From assembly GCF_000316195.1 (NCBI RefSeq), contig NZ_JH994111.1:628571-692570 (forward strand): a stretch of 64,000 nucleotides of DNA. The letters are read 5' to 3'. Positions 1-8,215 of the stretch are shown here, piece by piece. The notes below the pieces were generated by a model that saw only the letters and a program-made list of their open reading frames with translations, had not been told where the DNA came from and searched no databases. This stretch comes from Brachyspira hampsonii 30446 (GTDB taxonomy: Bacteria; Spirochaetota; Brachyspiria; Brachyspirales; Brachyspiraceae). The first letter of the stretch is position 1. Every line of letters starts with the position of its first letter. A program made the translations under genes and the position numbers.

Positions 1-370
1 TTATATTGCCTAATTCTTTTATTAAATTAGCCATTCTTTTAGCTTCTTCTTTTCTATTAACTACATTGCTGTCAAATAAATGAACATTTTCTTTAGGTAT
101 ATCTATAAATTTTAAAAAATTATCTTCTAAATATTTCTGCGATATGTTTGAATCTATATATTCACCAGATGAAACTATATGTATATTTTTAAATGATACT
201 ATATTATCATTGTAGAAAGATAATAATTTTTGATAATATGATTTATTGATATATCTTAAAGGAAAAGATAATACAAAAGGTTTTTCTTTATCCGAATAGT
301 CTAATATACATTTTACAGTATAGTAAGCAGCCCATTCATAAACGCTTTCATTTGTAATAATGATTCTCAT
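1..370 (-). CDS. NagB-like (glucosamine-6-phosphate deaminase family) protein, partial
   Basis: Only the N-terminal ~123 codons are in the window; the 3' end runs off the left edge. The start is the ATG at 370, preceded by an AGGAG-like site. The protein opens MRIIITNESVYEWAAYYTVK and continues with FKNIHIVSSGEYIDS and IDIPKENVHLFD, which match the N-terminal half of glucosamine-6-phosphate deaminase (FKNVVTFNMDEYVGL, then IDIPKENINIL). The Asp of DEYVGL, the ring-opening base in E. coli NagB (D72), is Gly here. The next gene upstream on the same strand is a related protein, so the two form a tandem pair. Family membership is fairly sure; deaminase activity is doubtful. The second half, with the His motif, cannot be judged. 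Confidence 0.6.
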   Translation of the reverse strand, partial: MRIIITNESVYEWAAYYTVKCILDYSDKEKPFVLSFPLRYINKSYYQKLLSFYNDNIVSFKNIHIVSSGEYIDSNISQKYLEDNFLKFIDIPKENVHLFDSNVVNRKEEAKRMANLIKELGNI

Positions 371-385
371 GTATATTCTCCTTTT

Positions 386-1159
386 TTATTTTATATTTTT
401 TTCTATCTTCATAAATACTGTCTGACTTGATAATCTCAAAGATGATTCATAATCAGCTATCACAGTAACATCACTATGCTTTTGTAATTTACTTAAAGGC
501 GAAGAGTTGCTTATTCCATATTCTAAACAATCTCTTAAAGAGCAGGAATTATTTATTCCAGATGATGTTAATAACACAGTATCAACCATATCTATAAAGC
601 CCATACCCATACTAAATACCGTTGTAGGTACTTTGCTTTCATCTTCAAATTTATATTTAATCTCGCTTATAGAGTGTTCGCTTAAAGTTTTTATTCTAAA
701 GAGTGATGATAATGATGACATTCTTTCATTTCCTGCCGAAGTGGAATCAGCGGTGAGTGAATACCATATAACATCAAATCTTCCTATTTTTTTTATAATT
801 TCAAGCTGTTTATCCATTTGAGATTCATCGCCGTTTCCGTCAAATAAAAATACATTTTCTTCAGGTATATCTATTTTGGAAAGCAGATTTTCTTTTAAAA
901 AGTATGCTTTGCTGTTTTTATCTGTAGGAGAGAGTCCTATATATTCAGACTGCTGAAATATAAATATATTTTTGAAATTAATTTTATAGTTATTAATATT
1001 TTCTATTATTTCTCTATAAATATCTTTAGTATCATCTTGACTAGAAACTGAAATATAAAGTTTTTCTTTTTTTTCCTGCTTTTTCTCTAAGAAATTGAGA
1101 ATATGTTTTGCTGTGAATACAGTATAATCTTGATATGAATCAGCTATATATATATTCAT
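386..1159 (-). CDS. NagB-like protein lacking catalytic residues
   Basis: 257 aa, close to the normal NagB length (266). It aligns over its whole length with glucosamine-6-phosphate deaminase: FKNIFIFQQSEYIGL in the place of the DEYVGL motif, IDIPEENVFLFDGN, then RIKTL, VPTTVFSMGMG and SPLSKLQKHSDVTVIAD in the C-terminal half. Against E. coli NagB the general base Asp72 is Ser, and the DGHIAFNEP motif reads DSTSAGNER, which keeps Asp141 and Glu148 but replaces His143 with Thr. The fold is probably kept and the deaminase reaction probably lost; a sugar-phosphate-binding or regulatory role is possible but unproven. It lies 15 bp upstream of a second NagB-like gene on the same strand, so co-transcription is likely. 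Confidence 0.6.
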   Translation of the reverse strand: MNIYIADSYQDYTVFTAKHILNFLEKKQEKKEKLYISVSSQDDTKDIYREIIENINNYKINFKNIFIFQQSEYIGLSPTDKNSKAYFLKENLLSKIDIPEENVFLFDGNGDESQMDKQLEIIKKIGRFDVIWYSLTADSTSAGNERMSSLSSLFRIKTLSEHSISEIKYKFEDESKVPTTVFSMGMGFIDMVDTVLLTSSGINNSCSLRDCLEYGISNSSPLSKLQKHSDVTVIADYESSLRLSSQTVFMKIEKNIK

Positions 1160-1176
1160 TAATAAGTCCTTTATAA

Positions 1177-3930
1177 TTAATCGGAGCTTATTATAACATT
1201 TTCCCTATTTTCTGTATATAGTATATTGTTTATTTTATTTGTATTATCCGAATTGTTTATATAATCTTCTATGTTTATATAGTATTCTTTATTTCCTGCT
1301 TTGAAATTTAAATTTGTACTTGTGAAATTTCCTAAGGTGATATTAGGATTTATAATATTTCTTCTCATAGCCTGAGGTACATTATTTTTAGGCATTGTAC
1401 TTATAATTATCCAAGGTTCAAATTTCTTTACATTCTCTCTTGTTGAAACTTCTGCAGTATATAATTTACTCTGGCCTATATTCGTTTGTATAATATTATA
1501 TTCTAATTCATTTGAAGATAGTATTTGTATATATGTATAAGAGTATGCCCCTTCTATAACAAATTTATTTGCTTCATTATCAAAAGTTATAGGAAGTTTT
1601 GAATTGGCATTCCATTTATATTTATATCCGTAAACATGATATTGTTTTGTTATATCAGGCAATGCTTCAATATCTTCTTTTATTATTAAAATATTAGGTT
1701 TTAGATAGTAGAATCTTCTGTCATAGTTTTTAAGATTTACAGAATATGTATATCTTTGATTTGCTTTTGCATAGGCATAGAACATTTTATAATAATTAGT
1801 TGTATTTTTTATATAAGAATAGCTTCCCATATTTTCTTCTATCTTATTTCCGTCTATTGATATTCCATTATGAAAATCAGCATCTTTGAAAAGTGTATAA
1901 TTATTAGAATCAAAGTTGTAACCTAATTCATCTATTATAGAATCTCCGTAATTATAATATACAAAACTCATTCTGTCATTATGATTAAGTCCTAAAGAAT
2001 CATCAGCATTTCTTCCTTTAGCATATACAGCTAAATAAGGGGCATTTAGAGCTTTTATATTTTCATTATAGATAGCAGTTTGTATTTTTTTTAGCAGTAA
2101 AGTTTCATATTGAAAATCAACATTAGAATTAACATTATCCCTAAGATAGTAATTATTCCACATTAAAGCATAAGGGAGATATTTTATTTCAGCAGATTCG
2201 CTTTGTGCAAATACAGCATAATTTTTATATAACGGATTAGCATACATTCTGCTTAGAAGCTCCATAACAGCACTTCTAGCACCTGTATCAAATCTTAATT
2301 TGCTTCTATTATCTATAGCAGTGTATCCTATAGGTAAAGTATAACCTGAAGGATATCCTACTATGGATAAATATTTTCCTATATTTTTAAATGATTCAAA
2401 AGTAAAAGCATCAAATATACCTACATTTTTTAATGATAATGCATAAGTTAATATTGGCATTATAGTATCAAATGCTTCGCTTATTGATGATTTAAAACTT
2501 CCGTCATTTTCAAACATAGAAAATACCATGCTGTTTATATAATTCATAGAAAAATAATGCCAATTTCTAATTTGATCCTGATTTACATTTTCATTAAGCA
2601 TATTAATTGCTATTAGGCCTAATGTTGTAATATATTTTATAGTATTTTTATTTCTGTATTCTGAAGGATTTTCTGTTATATAATTATAAAGTGTTTCTCC
2701 GTATTTTATGAATTCCTGCTTCATCAAAACTATTTCTTCAGGAGAAAACTCATCATACATTAAATCAAATGGCATAAGAAGAGAATTAGCTAATATATTA
2801 ACCGAATCTATAATATTATAATTTTCTATTTTTGCTTCATCTAAATTCACTATGTCTCTTATCATCTGCTTAATTTCATATTTTAATAAATTATTATTAG
2901 GTTCAAATGCTGATTTTAATGACATAAGCATAGCATGAGAGGGAAGATTTTCAAAGTATAATTTATTAGTATCATCAGTTAATGAATATGATATATTATT
3001 AACAGACCATTTACCCATATTTGCTGAAGTATATGATTTGAATGCATTTATATTTCTTAAAAGTACAGAAGGCTGAAGTCTGTTTGCTTTGTATAGTAAA
3101 TTATATAATATTTCAAATGTCTGTTTATCTATTAATACAAAAGGTCTCTTTATATTAAAAGTTTTATTTGTTATAGGTATGATTTTTGTACTGCTGTCAT
3201 CTATAAAGAAATGATAGATTTTTCTTAAGTTTGTATCTCCGTTTTCATCGAAGGCTATATACCATTTGCCGTTTTCTAATGTATTTGTTATTGAGAAGAA
3301 GCTGTTATTTCTCAATGTATATTCATAACGAGTTGTAAATGAAAGCTCTTTAGATATTGATATTCTAGTAAGAGTAGTTCTTTTATTAATCATGACAAAT
3401 GGAGGATTACTCTTTGCTATATGTCCGCTTTCAGGAAGTATCAATGCTATATTTTCTCTTGGTTTTCTTTTATCATCATACTCATTTATTGCTATTTTTA
3501 CTTTATCTTTTGTATCAATATTTCCAACTGTTTCTATACTTACAGACAGTCTGTCTAATTTATCTTTTTCCAATGGAGGATTAAAATTTGTAGCGTATAA
3601 TGTGAGATTTATATTTCTATTAACTAATGGATTTTCTATATTAAATGTTTTTATTATATTGTTTTCTTCTACTTCTATATTTAATTGTATTGGTATATTA
3701 TCAGAATCTATATTATAAGTTAATAATATTCCGTCATTTATTTTTACACTTTTTCCATATTTTAAATTTATAAATTTTGGATATTGTTTATTATATTCAG
3801 GATATGTAATAGTATAAGAATTATCTTTTTTATCATAAACAGCTTCTATTTCTCTATCTATTATTCTTTTTGGCGAGCATGATAATATAGGTATTATCAA
3901 TAGTAGTGATATAATAATCAATTTTTTCAT
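1177..3930 (-). CDS. heparinase II/III-like lipoprotein
   Basis: 917 aa. The N-terminus MKKLIIISLLLIIPILSCSP is a lipoprotein signal peptide with Cys at about residue 18. The middle is largely helical. Around residues 640-690 there is GLNHNDRMSFVYYNYGDSII followed by FHNGISIDGNKI, and then YYLKPNILIIKEDIE. This is the layout of the heparinase II/III and alginate-lyase superfamily (NHxD.gSF.l...G, then HN.i.idG, then a strand of the 'vvDri' type), following an alpha-toroid. Family members cleave acidic polysaccharides by beta-elimination. It is likely anchored in a membrane facing the periplasm or the cell surface. The substrate cannot be told, and no other polysaccharide-degradation genes are next to it. 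It ends 17 bp before the NagB-like gene on the same strand. Confidence 0.5.
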   Translation of the reverse strand: MKKLIIISLLLIIPILSCSPKRIIDREIEAVYDKKDNSYTITYPEYNKQYPKFINLKYGKSVKINDGILLTYNIDSDNIPIQLNIEVEENNIIKTFNIENPLVNRNINLTLYATNFNPPLEKDKLDRLSVSIETVGNIDTKDKVKIAINEYDDKRKPRENIALILPESGHIAKSNPPFVMINKRTTLTRISISKELSFTTRYEYTLRNNSFFSITNTLENGKWYIAFDENGDTNLRKIYHFFIDDSSTKIIPITNKTFNIKRPFVLIDKQTFEILYNLLYKANRLQPSVLLRNINAFKSYTSANMGKWSVNNISYSLTDDTNKLYFENLPSHAMLMSLKSAFEPNNNLLKYEIKQMIRDIVNLDEAKIENYNIIDSVNILANSLLMPFDLMYDEFSPEEIVLMKQEFIKYGETLYNYITENPSEYRNKNTIKYITTLGLIAINMLNENVNQDQIRNWHYFSMNYINSMVFSMFENDGSFKSSISEAFDTIMPILTYALSLKNVGIFDAFTFESFKNIGKYLSIVGYPSGYTLPIGYTAIDNRSKLRFDTGARSAVMELLSRMYANPLYKNYAVFAQSESAEIKYLPYALMWNNYYLRDNVNSNVDFQYETLLLKKIQTAIYNENIKALNAPYLAVYAKGRNADDSLGLNHNDRMSFVYYNYGDSIIDELGYNFDSNNYTLFKDADFHNGISIDGNKIEENMGSYSYIKNTTNYYKMFYAYAKANQRYTYSVNLKNYDRRFYYLKPNILIIKEDIEALPDITKQYHVYGYKYKWNANSKLPITFDNEANKFVIEGAYSYTYIQILSSNELEYNIIQTNIGQSKLYTAEVSTRENVKKFEPWIIISTMPKNNVPQAMRRNIINPNITLGNFTSTNLNFKAGNKEYYINIEDYINNSDNTNKINNILYTENRENVIISSD

Positions 3931-3951
3931 TATTATTTATTATCCTGTTAT

Positions 3952-5496
3952 TTATTCCATTCTAACTCTATGCAATCCTCTTAAATAATAGGTAATATCT
4001 TGTATATTTTTATCTATCATTTGTTTATATTCGTCAGGTATATTCTGATCTCTTATAAGTTTGAACATTTCAAGACCTTCCTGCAAATTACCGAATAAAC
4101 TTATTCTTGCGGCATTTCTTAATATTCTTTTGTATTTAGAATAGTAAGTATTTTCAGGCATATTATCAAAACCATAAGTAATTACAAGTTTCTTTTCATA
4201 ATCATCTATATCATCTAAGAGCTTCATTCTCATAGTAGGGGTTTCACTTGCTGGTTTTAATTGAGATTCAGGCTTAGCCAATTTAGCACTTTCTTTAGGA
4301 GCTTCAACTTTAACTGTGATATTAGGCTGCTGAGTTTGAGGAGCCTGTCCTATTTGCTGAGAAGAATCTGGAGAAGCTACTATAGACTGTCCACCAGGAG
4401 GAGGAGTATATCCTTCATTTATTTCCACGCGGCTATTTTCTATTTTATCTATTATAGTGAAAGGTCTTTTATTTAAATTTTCATCTTTAGTGCTGTCAGA
4501 GTCTTCGAGTCTGTTTTCAACTAGATTTTCTAATTCTTCAGATGCTCTGTTTAGTCTTTCTTCCCCTTCAGATAAGACTGATACTTCCTCAGATGTTTTT
4601 TCAGCTTCTTCTCTTTCTTTTTCTTTCTGCTCTCTGTAATCGTCCATAGCGGCACATAATAAAGTAGCTAATTTTGTAATACCTTCTTCTGTTTTTGCAT
4701 TCATATTAGAAAGGAAATCACCATTATTAGAATCTTCATCTTCATCATCGTCAGCTACATAGCTTTTTTTCATTGTAGAGGCTATATCTTTAGCGGAACT
4801 TTTTATATCCCCTCTTATTTCTTTAAGTTTTTCTTCTTCTTTTTTTAAGAGTTCTCTTTTTTTATCTAATGCTTTTGATTCTTTTTCTATCTGTTTTAAT
4901 ATTTTTAAATTTTCTTTATACTGCTCTTTATCTTCTTTAGACAGCTTATTTGTATTTTTCTTAGCATTTTTTAAATCCGCTACAGCTTCTCTTAATTTTG
5001 CTTTTAATTCTTTCTTCTCCTGTTCTGATTCTAATAACTGCTCTTTTAATGCTTTAATTTCTTTTAGAGCTTCTCTGTCTGTTTTAGCAGTTTTTGATGC
5101 CGTTTCAGTTTTTGATTTTACAGCTTCTTTTGCTTTTAGTTTAAGTTCTTCATTTTTTAATTCTATTTTTCTTTTTTCTTCTTCAAGCTTTTGATTTGTT
5201 TTTTCTAATTTTTCTAATCTTTTTTGAAGTTTATTTATTTCAGCATTACTGCTTTGACTTTTAGCAGGTATAGATTTTTTTGCCTCTAAATCTTCTATTA
5301 TTTTTTTGTATTTGTCTTCTATTTTCTTTTTTTGTATATCTACTACTTTTTTATATTTTTTATTAAGTTCAGCAATTTTTTCTTCAGACTGCTGCAATTT
5401 TAATTTTAATTCTTCAGATAATTCTTTGTATGAAATTCTGCCTGTATTTTTTGCTTCTGATGAAGTTTTTTTAGTATCTGTTTTTTTTACAGCCAT
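3952..5496 (-). CDS. large coiled-coil protein, function unknown
   Basis: 514 aa, very rich in Lys and Glu. Residues ~25-230 are an almost unbroken heptad-type coiled coil (repeated LKLKLQQSEEKIAEL-like segments). A second charged stretch, then a Pro/Gln-rich linker around residues 365-410, and a compact C-terminal domain (~430-514) follow; the latter carries KYKRILRNAARISLFGNLQEG and ends in LRGLHRVRME. No signal peptide or membrane segment is visible, so it is probably cytoplasmic or membrane-associated. It lies 21 bp upstream of the heparinase-like lipoprotein on the same strand. I do not recognise the family; a cytoskeletal or scaffold role is only a guess from the coiled coil. Confidence 0.6.
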   Translation of the reverse strand: MAVKKTDTKKTSSEAKNTGRISYKELSEELKLKLQQSEEKIAELNKKYKKVVDIQKKKIEDKYKKIIEDLEAKKSIPAKSQSSNAEINKLQKRLEKLEKTNQKLEEEKRKIELKNEELKLKAKEAVKSKTETASKTAKTDREALKEIKALKEQLLESEQEKKELKAKLREAVADLKNAKKNTNKLSKEDKEQYKENLKILKQIEKESKALDKKRELLKKEEEKLKEIRGDIKSSAKDIASTMKKSYVADDDEDEDSNNGDFLSNMNAKTEEGITKLATLLCAAMDDYREQKEKEREEAEKTSEEVSVLSEGEERLNRASEELENLVENRLEDSDSTKDENLNKRPFTIIDKIENSRVEINEGYTPPPGGQSIVASPDSSQQIGQAPQTQQPNITVKVEAPKESAKLAKPESQLKPASETPTMRMKLLDDIDDYEKKLVITYGFDNMPENTYYSKYKRILRNAARISLFGNLQEGLEMFKLIRDQNIPDEYKQMIDKNIQDITYYLRGLHRVRME

Positions 5497-5623
5497 TATA
5501 AAGTACCTGCCATTATATTATAGTCCTTATTAGTATTAACGGAAAAAATTTAAATTTACTAATAAAAATATTTTTTTATTTACATAATACCATATTTCTG
5601 CAATAAAATTAATAGTTTTATGC

Positions 5624-5652
5624 TTGAAAAATATTTTTTATAATGATATAAT
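5624..5652 (+). promoter_or_regulatory. sigma-70-type promoter of secG
   Basis: TTGAAA at 5624-5629 and TATAAT at 5647-5652 with a 17-bp spacer, about 57 bp before the secG start. The region lies between divergent genes. Confidence 0.6.
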
Positions 5653-5709
5653 TTTCAGCAACAAAATAGTCTTTATGATATAAGAAATTAATTTTAAGGA
5701 AAAATATAT

Positions 5710-6072
5710 ATGAACGCTTTACTAACTTTAGGAATCATAGTTTATTCTATAATATGTGTACTATTAATATTGATAATCATCATACAAGGCGGTAAAGCTG
5801 AAGGTTTATTTTCAAGTGCTCAGGCTAATGTTTTGGGAAGCCAAAGAGGAAATGCCTTAAGTAAGGCTACTACTTTTCTTTCTACTATATTTATAGTAGG
5901 TGCTTTACTCATATCTGTTGCTATAAGCACTCAGAAAACTGCTTTTGAAAATGTTGTAAATACTCCTGCTAATAATACAGCAAATACTGCTCAGCAGCAG
6001 ACAGCATCTCCATTAACAGCACCTACTAATGCTGCTCCAACTATGGAAAATACAAATACTGTTTCTAATTAA
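5710..6072 (+). CDS. secG: preprotein translocase subunit SecG
   Basis: 120 aa. It has two transmembrane helices (residues ~5-25 and ~55-75) around the conserved cytoplasmic loop with IIIQGGKAEGLFSSAQANVL and the SATTFLST-like region (KATTFLSTIF), which is the SecG signature. The tail is rich in Asn, Thr, Ala and Gln and is probably disordered. SecG binds SecYE and aids SecA-driven protein export across the inner membrane. The start is preceded by AAGGA. It is monocistronic and faces a convergent gene at 6118-6669. Confidence 0.93.
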   Translation: MNALLTLGIIVYSIICVLLILIIIIQGGKAEGLFSSAQANVLGSQRGNALSKATTFLSTIFIVGALLISVAISTQKTAFENVVNTPANNTANTAQQQTASPLTAPTNAAPTMENTNTVSN

Positions 6073-6117
6073 TAATTAATTTTTTAAAAGTAATTTTTAA
6101 TACTTTATAGTTAAAGT

Positions 6118-6669
6118 TTACTGATTTATTTTTATCTTTCTAATATTTATACTGTTAGTTTTGATTAGATTATTATCGAATTGAAGTATTATTTCTAGTT
6201 TATTTGCTTCTTTCCAATAATTTTTATCAAAGTTAAGATTAAATCCTATTCTTTGACCTACAGGGAATCTTATATTATTAAAAGAACGATCACCTGAAAA
6301 TATTAATTTCCTATATTTGTACAATGAAAAAGAAGCTCTTAGTATTTCTATGCTTTCAGAATTAGTATAATTGGAATTTTCAAGTTCTATAGTTGTTACT
6401 ACAGCATCATTAACATATTCTGCTTTATTAATTTTGACTATTACATCAGTTTTGGGCTTTAAAGCTTCAAATAATGGTATATTATTAAAGAAACCTTTTT
6501 TATACAAAAGCATACCAATCACTGCTAATGTTAAAAAAGTACCGTATAAAAACATAAACCATCTTCTTGCAAATATACTTACTTCTCTTTTAGGGGCAGG
6601 ATGTTTTATATTTCTTTTAGCATAGAATTCTAATTCTTTTTGTTTAGGGTCGTAAACTTCTCTAGGCAA
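6118..6669 (-). CDS. single-pass membrane protein of unknown function
   Basis: 183 aa starting at a TTG (6667-6669) placed 9 bp after AAGGA; no ATG gives a better start. A basic N-terminal cytoplasmic stretch (MPREVYDPKQKELEFYAKRN) is followed by one transmembrane helix at about residues 36-58 and an extracytoplasmic domain of beta-strand character (VIVKINKAEYVNDAVVTTIE). The domain resembles small FxLYD/DUF-type domains that sit outside the membrane, but I cannot assign a family. It lies 4 bp downstream of nnrDE on the same strand and is probably co-transcribed with it. Confidence 0.7.
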   Translation of the reverse strand: MPREVYDPKQKELEFYAKRNIKHPAPKREVSIFARRWFMFLYGTFLTLAVIGMLLYKKGFFNNIPLFEALKPKTDVIVKINKAEYVNDAVVTTIELENSNYTNSESIEILRASFSLYKYRKLIFSGDRSFNNIRFPVGQRIGFNLNFDKNYWKEANKLEIILQFDNNLIKTNSINIRKIKINQ

Positions 6670-6673
6670 AATT

Positions 6674-8215
6674 TTATATCCTTTTTAGTATTTTATATGA
6701 AATATTTGCTAAATCTTTAGGCTGAATATAGTCATTTCCGAATTTTTTTGATAACATATTAAAAGATTTAGCCTGTATTATCAATGCCAATTTTGATGCA
6801 TCTAGTATATTTAATTTTCTGGCAAGCAAAGCTCCTATAAATCCTGCAAAAACATCTCCCATACCCGCTTTTCCCATAGATTCTCTAGGATTATAATTTA
6901 TATATATATCATTTTCATACATTAGGAAACTTACAGCATCTTTTAATACTATTGAAGCATTTGTTTTTTGTCTATATCTAAGTAATGCCTGATACGGATT
7001 TTCTAATGCTTCTATATGATTTATTTGTGTAAGTTTTTCAAATTCATATATATGCGGTGTGATTATAAAATTATTTTTAAGTTCATTAAGAGTGCTTTCA
7101 AACATTAAATATAAAGCATCAGCATCTATAACAGTAGGTATATTTATTTGCTTTAATATGCTGTTTACAAAAATTTCTGTAGACATATCTCTGCCTATGC
7201 CGGAACCTATTATACAAGCGTCGCTTTTATTTATGTCATTTACTATTTCAATGTCATTTTCTGTGAAGAATTTCTGATTTTCTTCTCCAACTCCTATAAT
7301 AACAATTTCGGGCATAGATGATATTACAGCATCTCTTATATTTTTAACTATACCTTTAGGTACATACAGCCGTATATATCCTACCCCTAATCTATAAGCG
7401 GCATTTACAGCTAAAACAGCAGCTCCTATATAATTATTGCTTCCTGCTACTATAGCAAGCATTCCCTGTTCTCTTTTGCTGTATAGTGAGTTTCTATTTA
7501 TATGTATTTTCTCATTATAATCTATTAATTTAGCCTTATATCCCCAATTATTTAGTATTTCATTAGGGAATATTGATTTTATTATGAATAATTTTCCTAT
7601 ATATTCTCTAGTTCTGTATAAAAAGAAGATATCTTTAGCGAAGCATATTGTGTAAGTTTCATGTGCTTTAAAACAAACATGTACATTGTCATAGTCATTT
7701 ATTTTTGAGGCTAATCCTGAAGGTATATCTATTGCTATTCTAAGAACATCTAATTTATTTAAACTATCTATAAGTGTTTTTTGTATTCCTTCCAATGGTC
7801 TGTTTCCGCCTGTACCGAATAATGAATCCAATACTATAGATTTTCTTTCTATATTTTCGGTAGCTGATATCACATCTTCTTCGCTACCTAAGTAATTAAT
7901 ATCTATATTCATGGATTTTAATATATTGAAATTAGAATATGTATCTTTATTAACTCTGTCAAGATTTCCTGTGATATATATTTTCACTTCATATCCATTT
8001 TTTATTAAATACCTAGCTATTGCAAGCCCATCTCCTCCGTTTCCTCCTACAGATGAGAAAATATAAACTGTCTTTTGATATAATAATTTTCTATGTCTTT
8101 TTACAAGTAAATAAAATATTTCGCTTGCTACATGCTCCATAAGAAGTATGGATGGTATTTTTTCTATTGTTTTTTTGTCTATATTAATTAGATCTTCTGT
8201 CGTTACAACTTTCAT
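6674..8215 (-). CDS. nnrDE: bifunctional NAD(P)H-hydrate epimerase / ADP-dependent dehydratase
   Basis: 513 aa in the usual two-domain order. Residues ~1-215 are the YjeF-N epimerase domain (GGNGGDGLAIARYL for substrate binding; SLFGTGGNRPL and AIDIPSGL). Residues ~235-513 are the ribokinase-like dehydratase domain (GSNNYIGAAVLAVNAAYRLG, VIDADALY, IITPHIYEF, GMGDVFAGFIGALLA). It repairs damaged NAD(P)H: the N-domain epimerises R- and S-NADHX and the C-domain dehydrates S-NADHX using ADP. The start codon overlaps the stop of the upstream HU/LysM-like gene (4-bp ATGA-type overlap), so translation is probably coupled. Confidence 0.93.
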   Translation of the reverse strand: MKVVTTEDLINIDKKTIEKIPSILLMEHVASEIFYLLVKRHRKLLYQKTVYIFSSVGGNGGDGLAIARYLIKNGYEVKIYITGNLDRVNKDTYSNFNILKSMNIDINYLGSEEDVISATENIERKSIVLDSLFGTGGNRPLEGIQKTLIDSLNKLDVLRIAIDIPSGLASKINDYDNVHVCFKAHETYTICFAKDIFFLYRTREYIGKLFIIKSIFPNEILNNWGYKAKLIDYNEKIHINRNSLYSKREQGMLAIVAGSNNYIGAAVLAVNAAYRLGVGYIRLYVPKGIVKNIRDAVISSMPEIVIIGVGEENQKFFTENDIEIVNDINKSDACIIGSGIGRDMSTEIFVNSILKQINIPTVIDADALYLMFESTLNELKNNFIITPHIYEFEKLTQINHIEALENPYQALLRYRQKTNASIVLKDAVSFLMYENDIYINYNPRESMGKAGMGDVFAGFIGALLARKLNILDASKLALIIQAKSFNMLSKKFGNDYIQPKDLANISYKILKRI

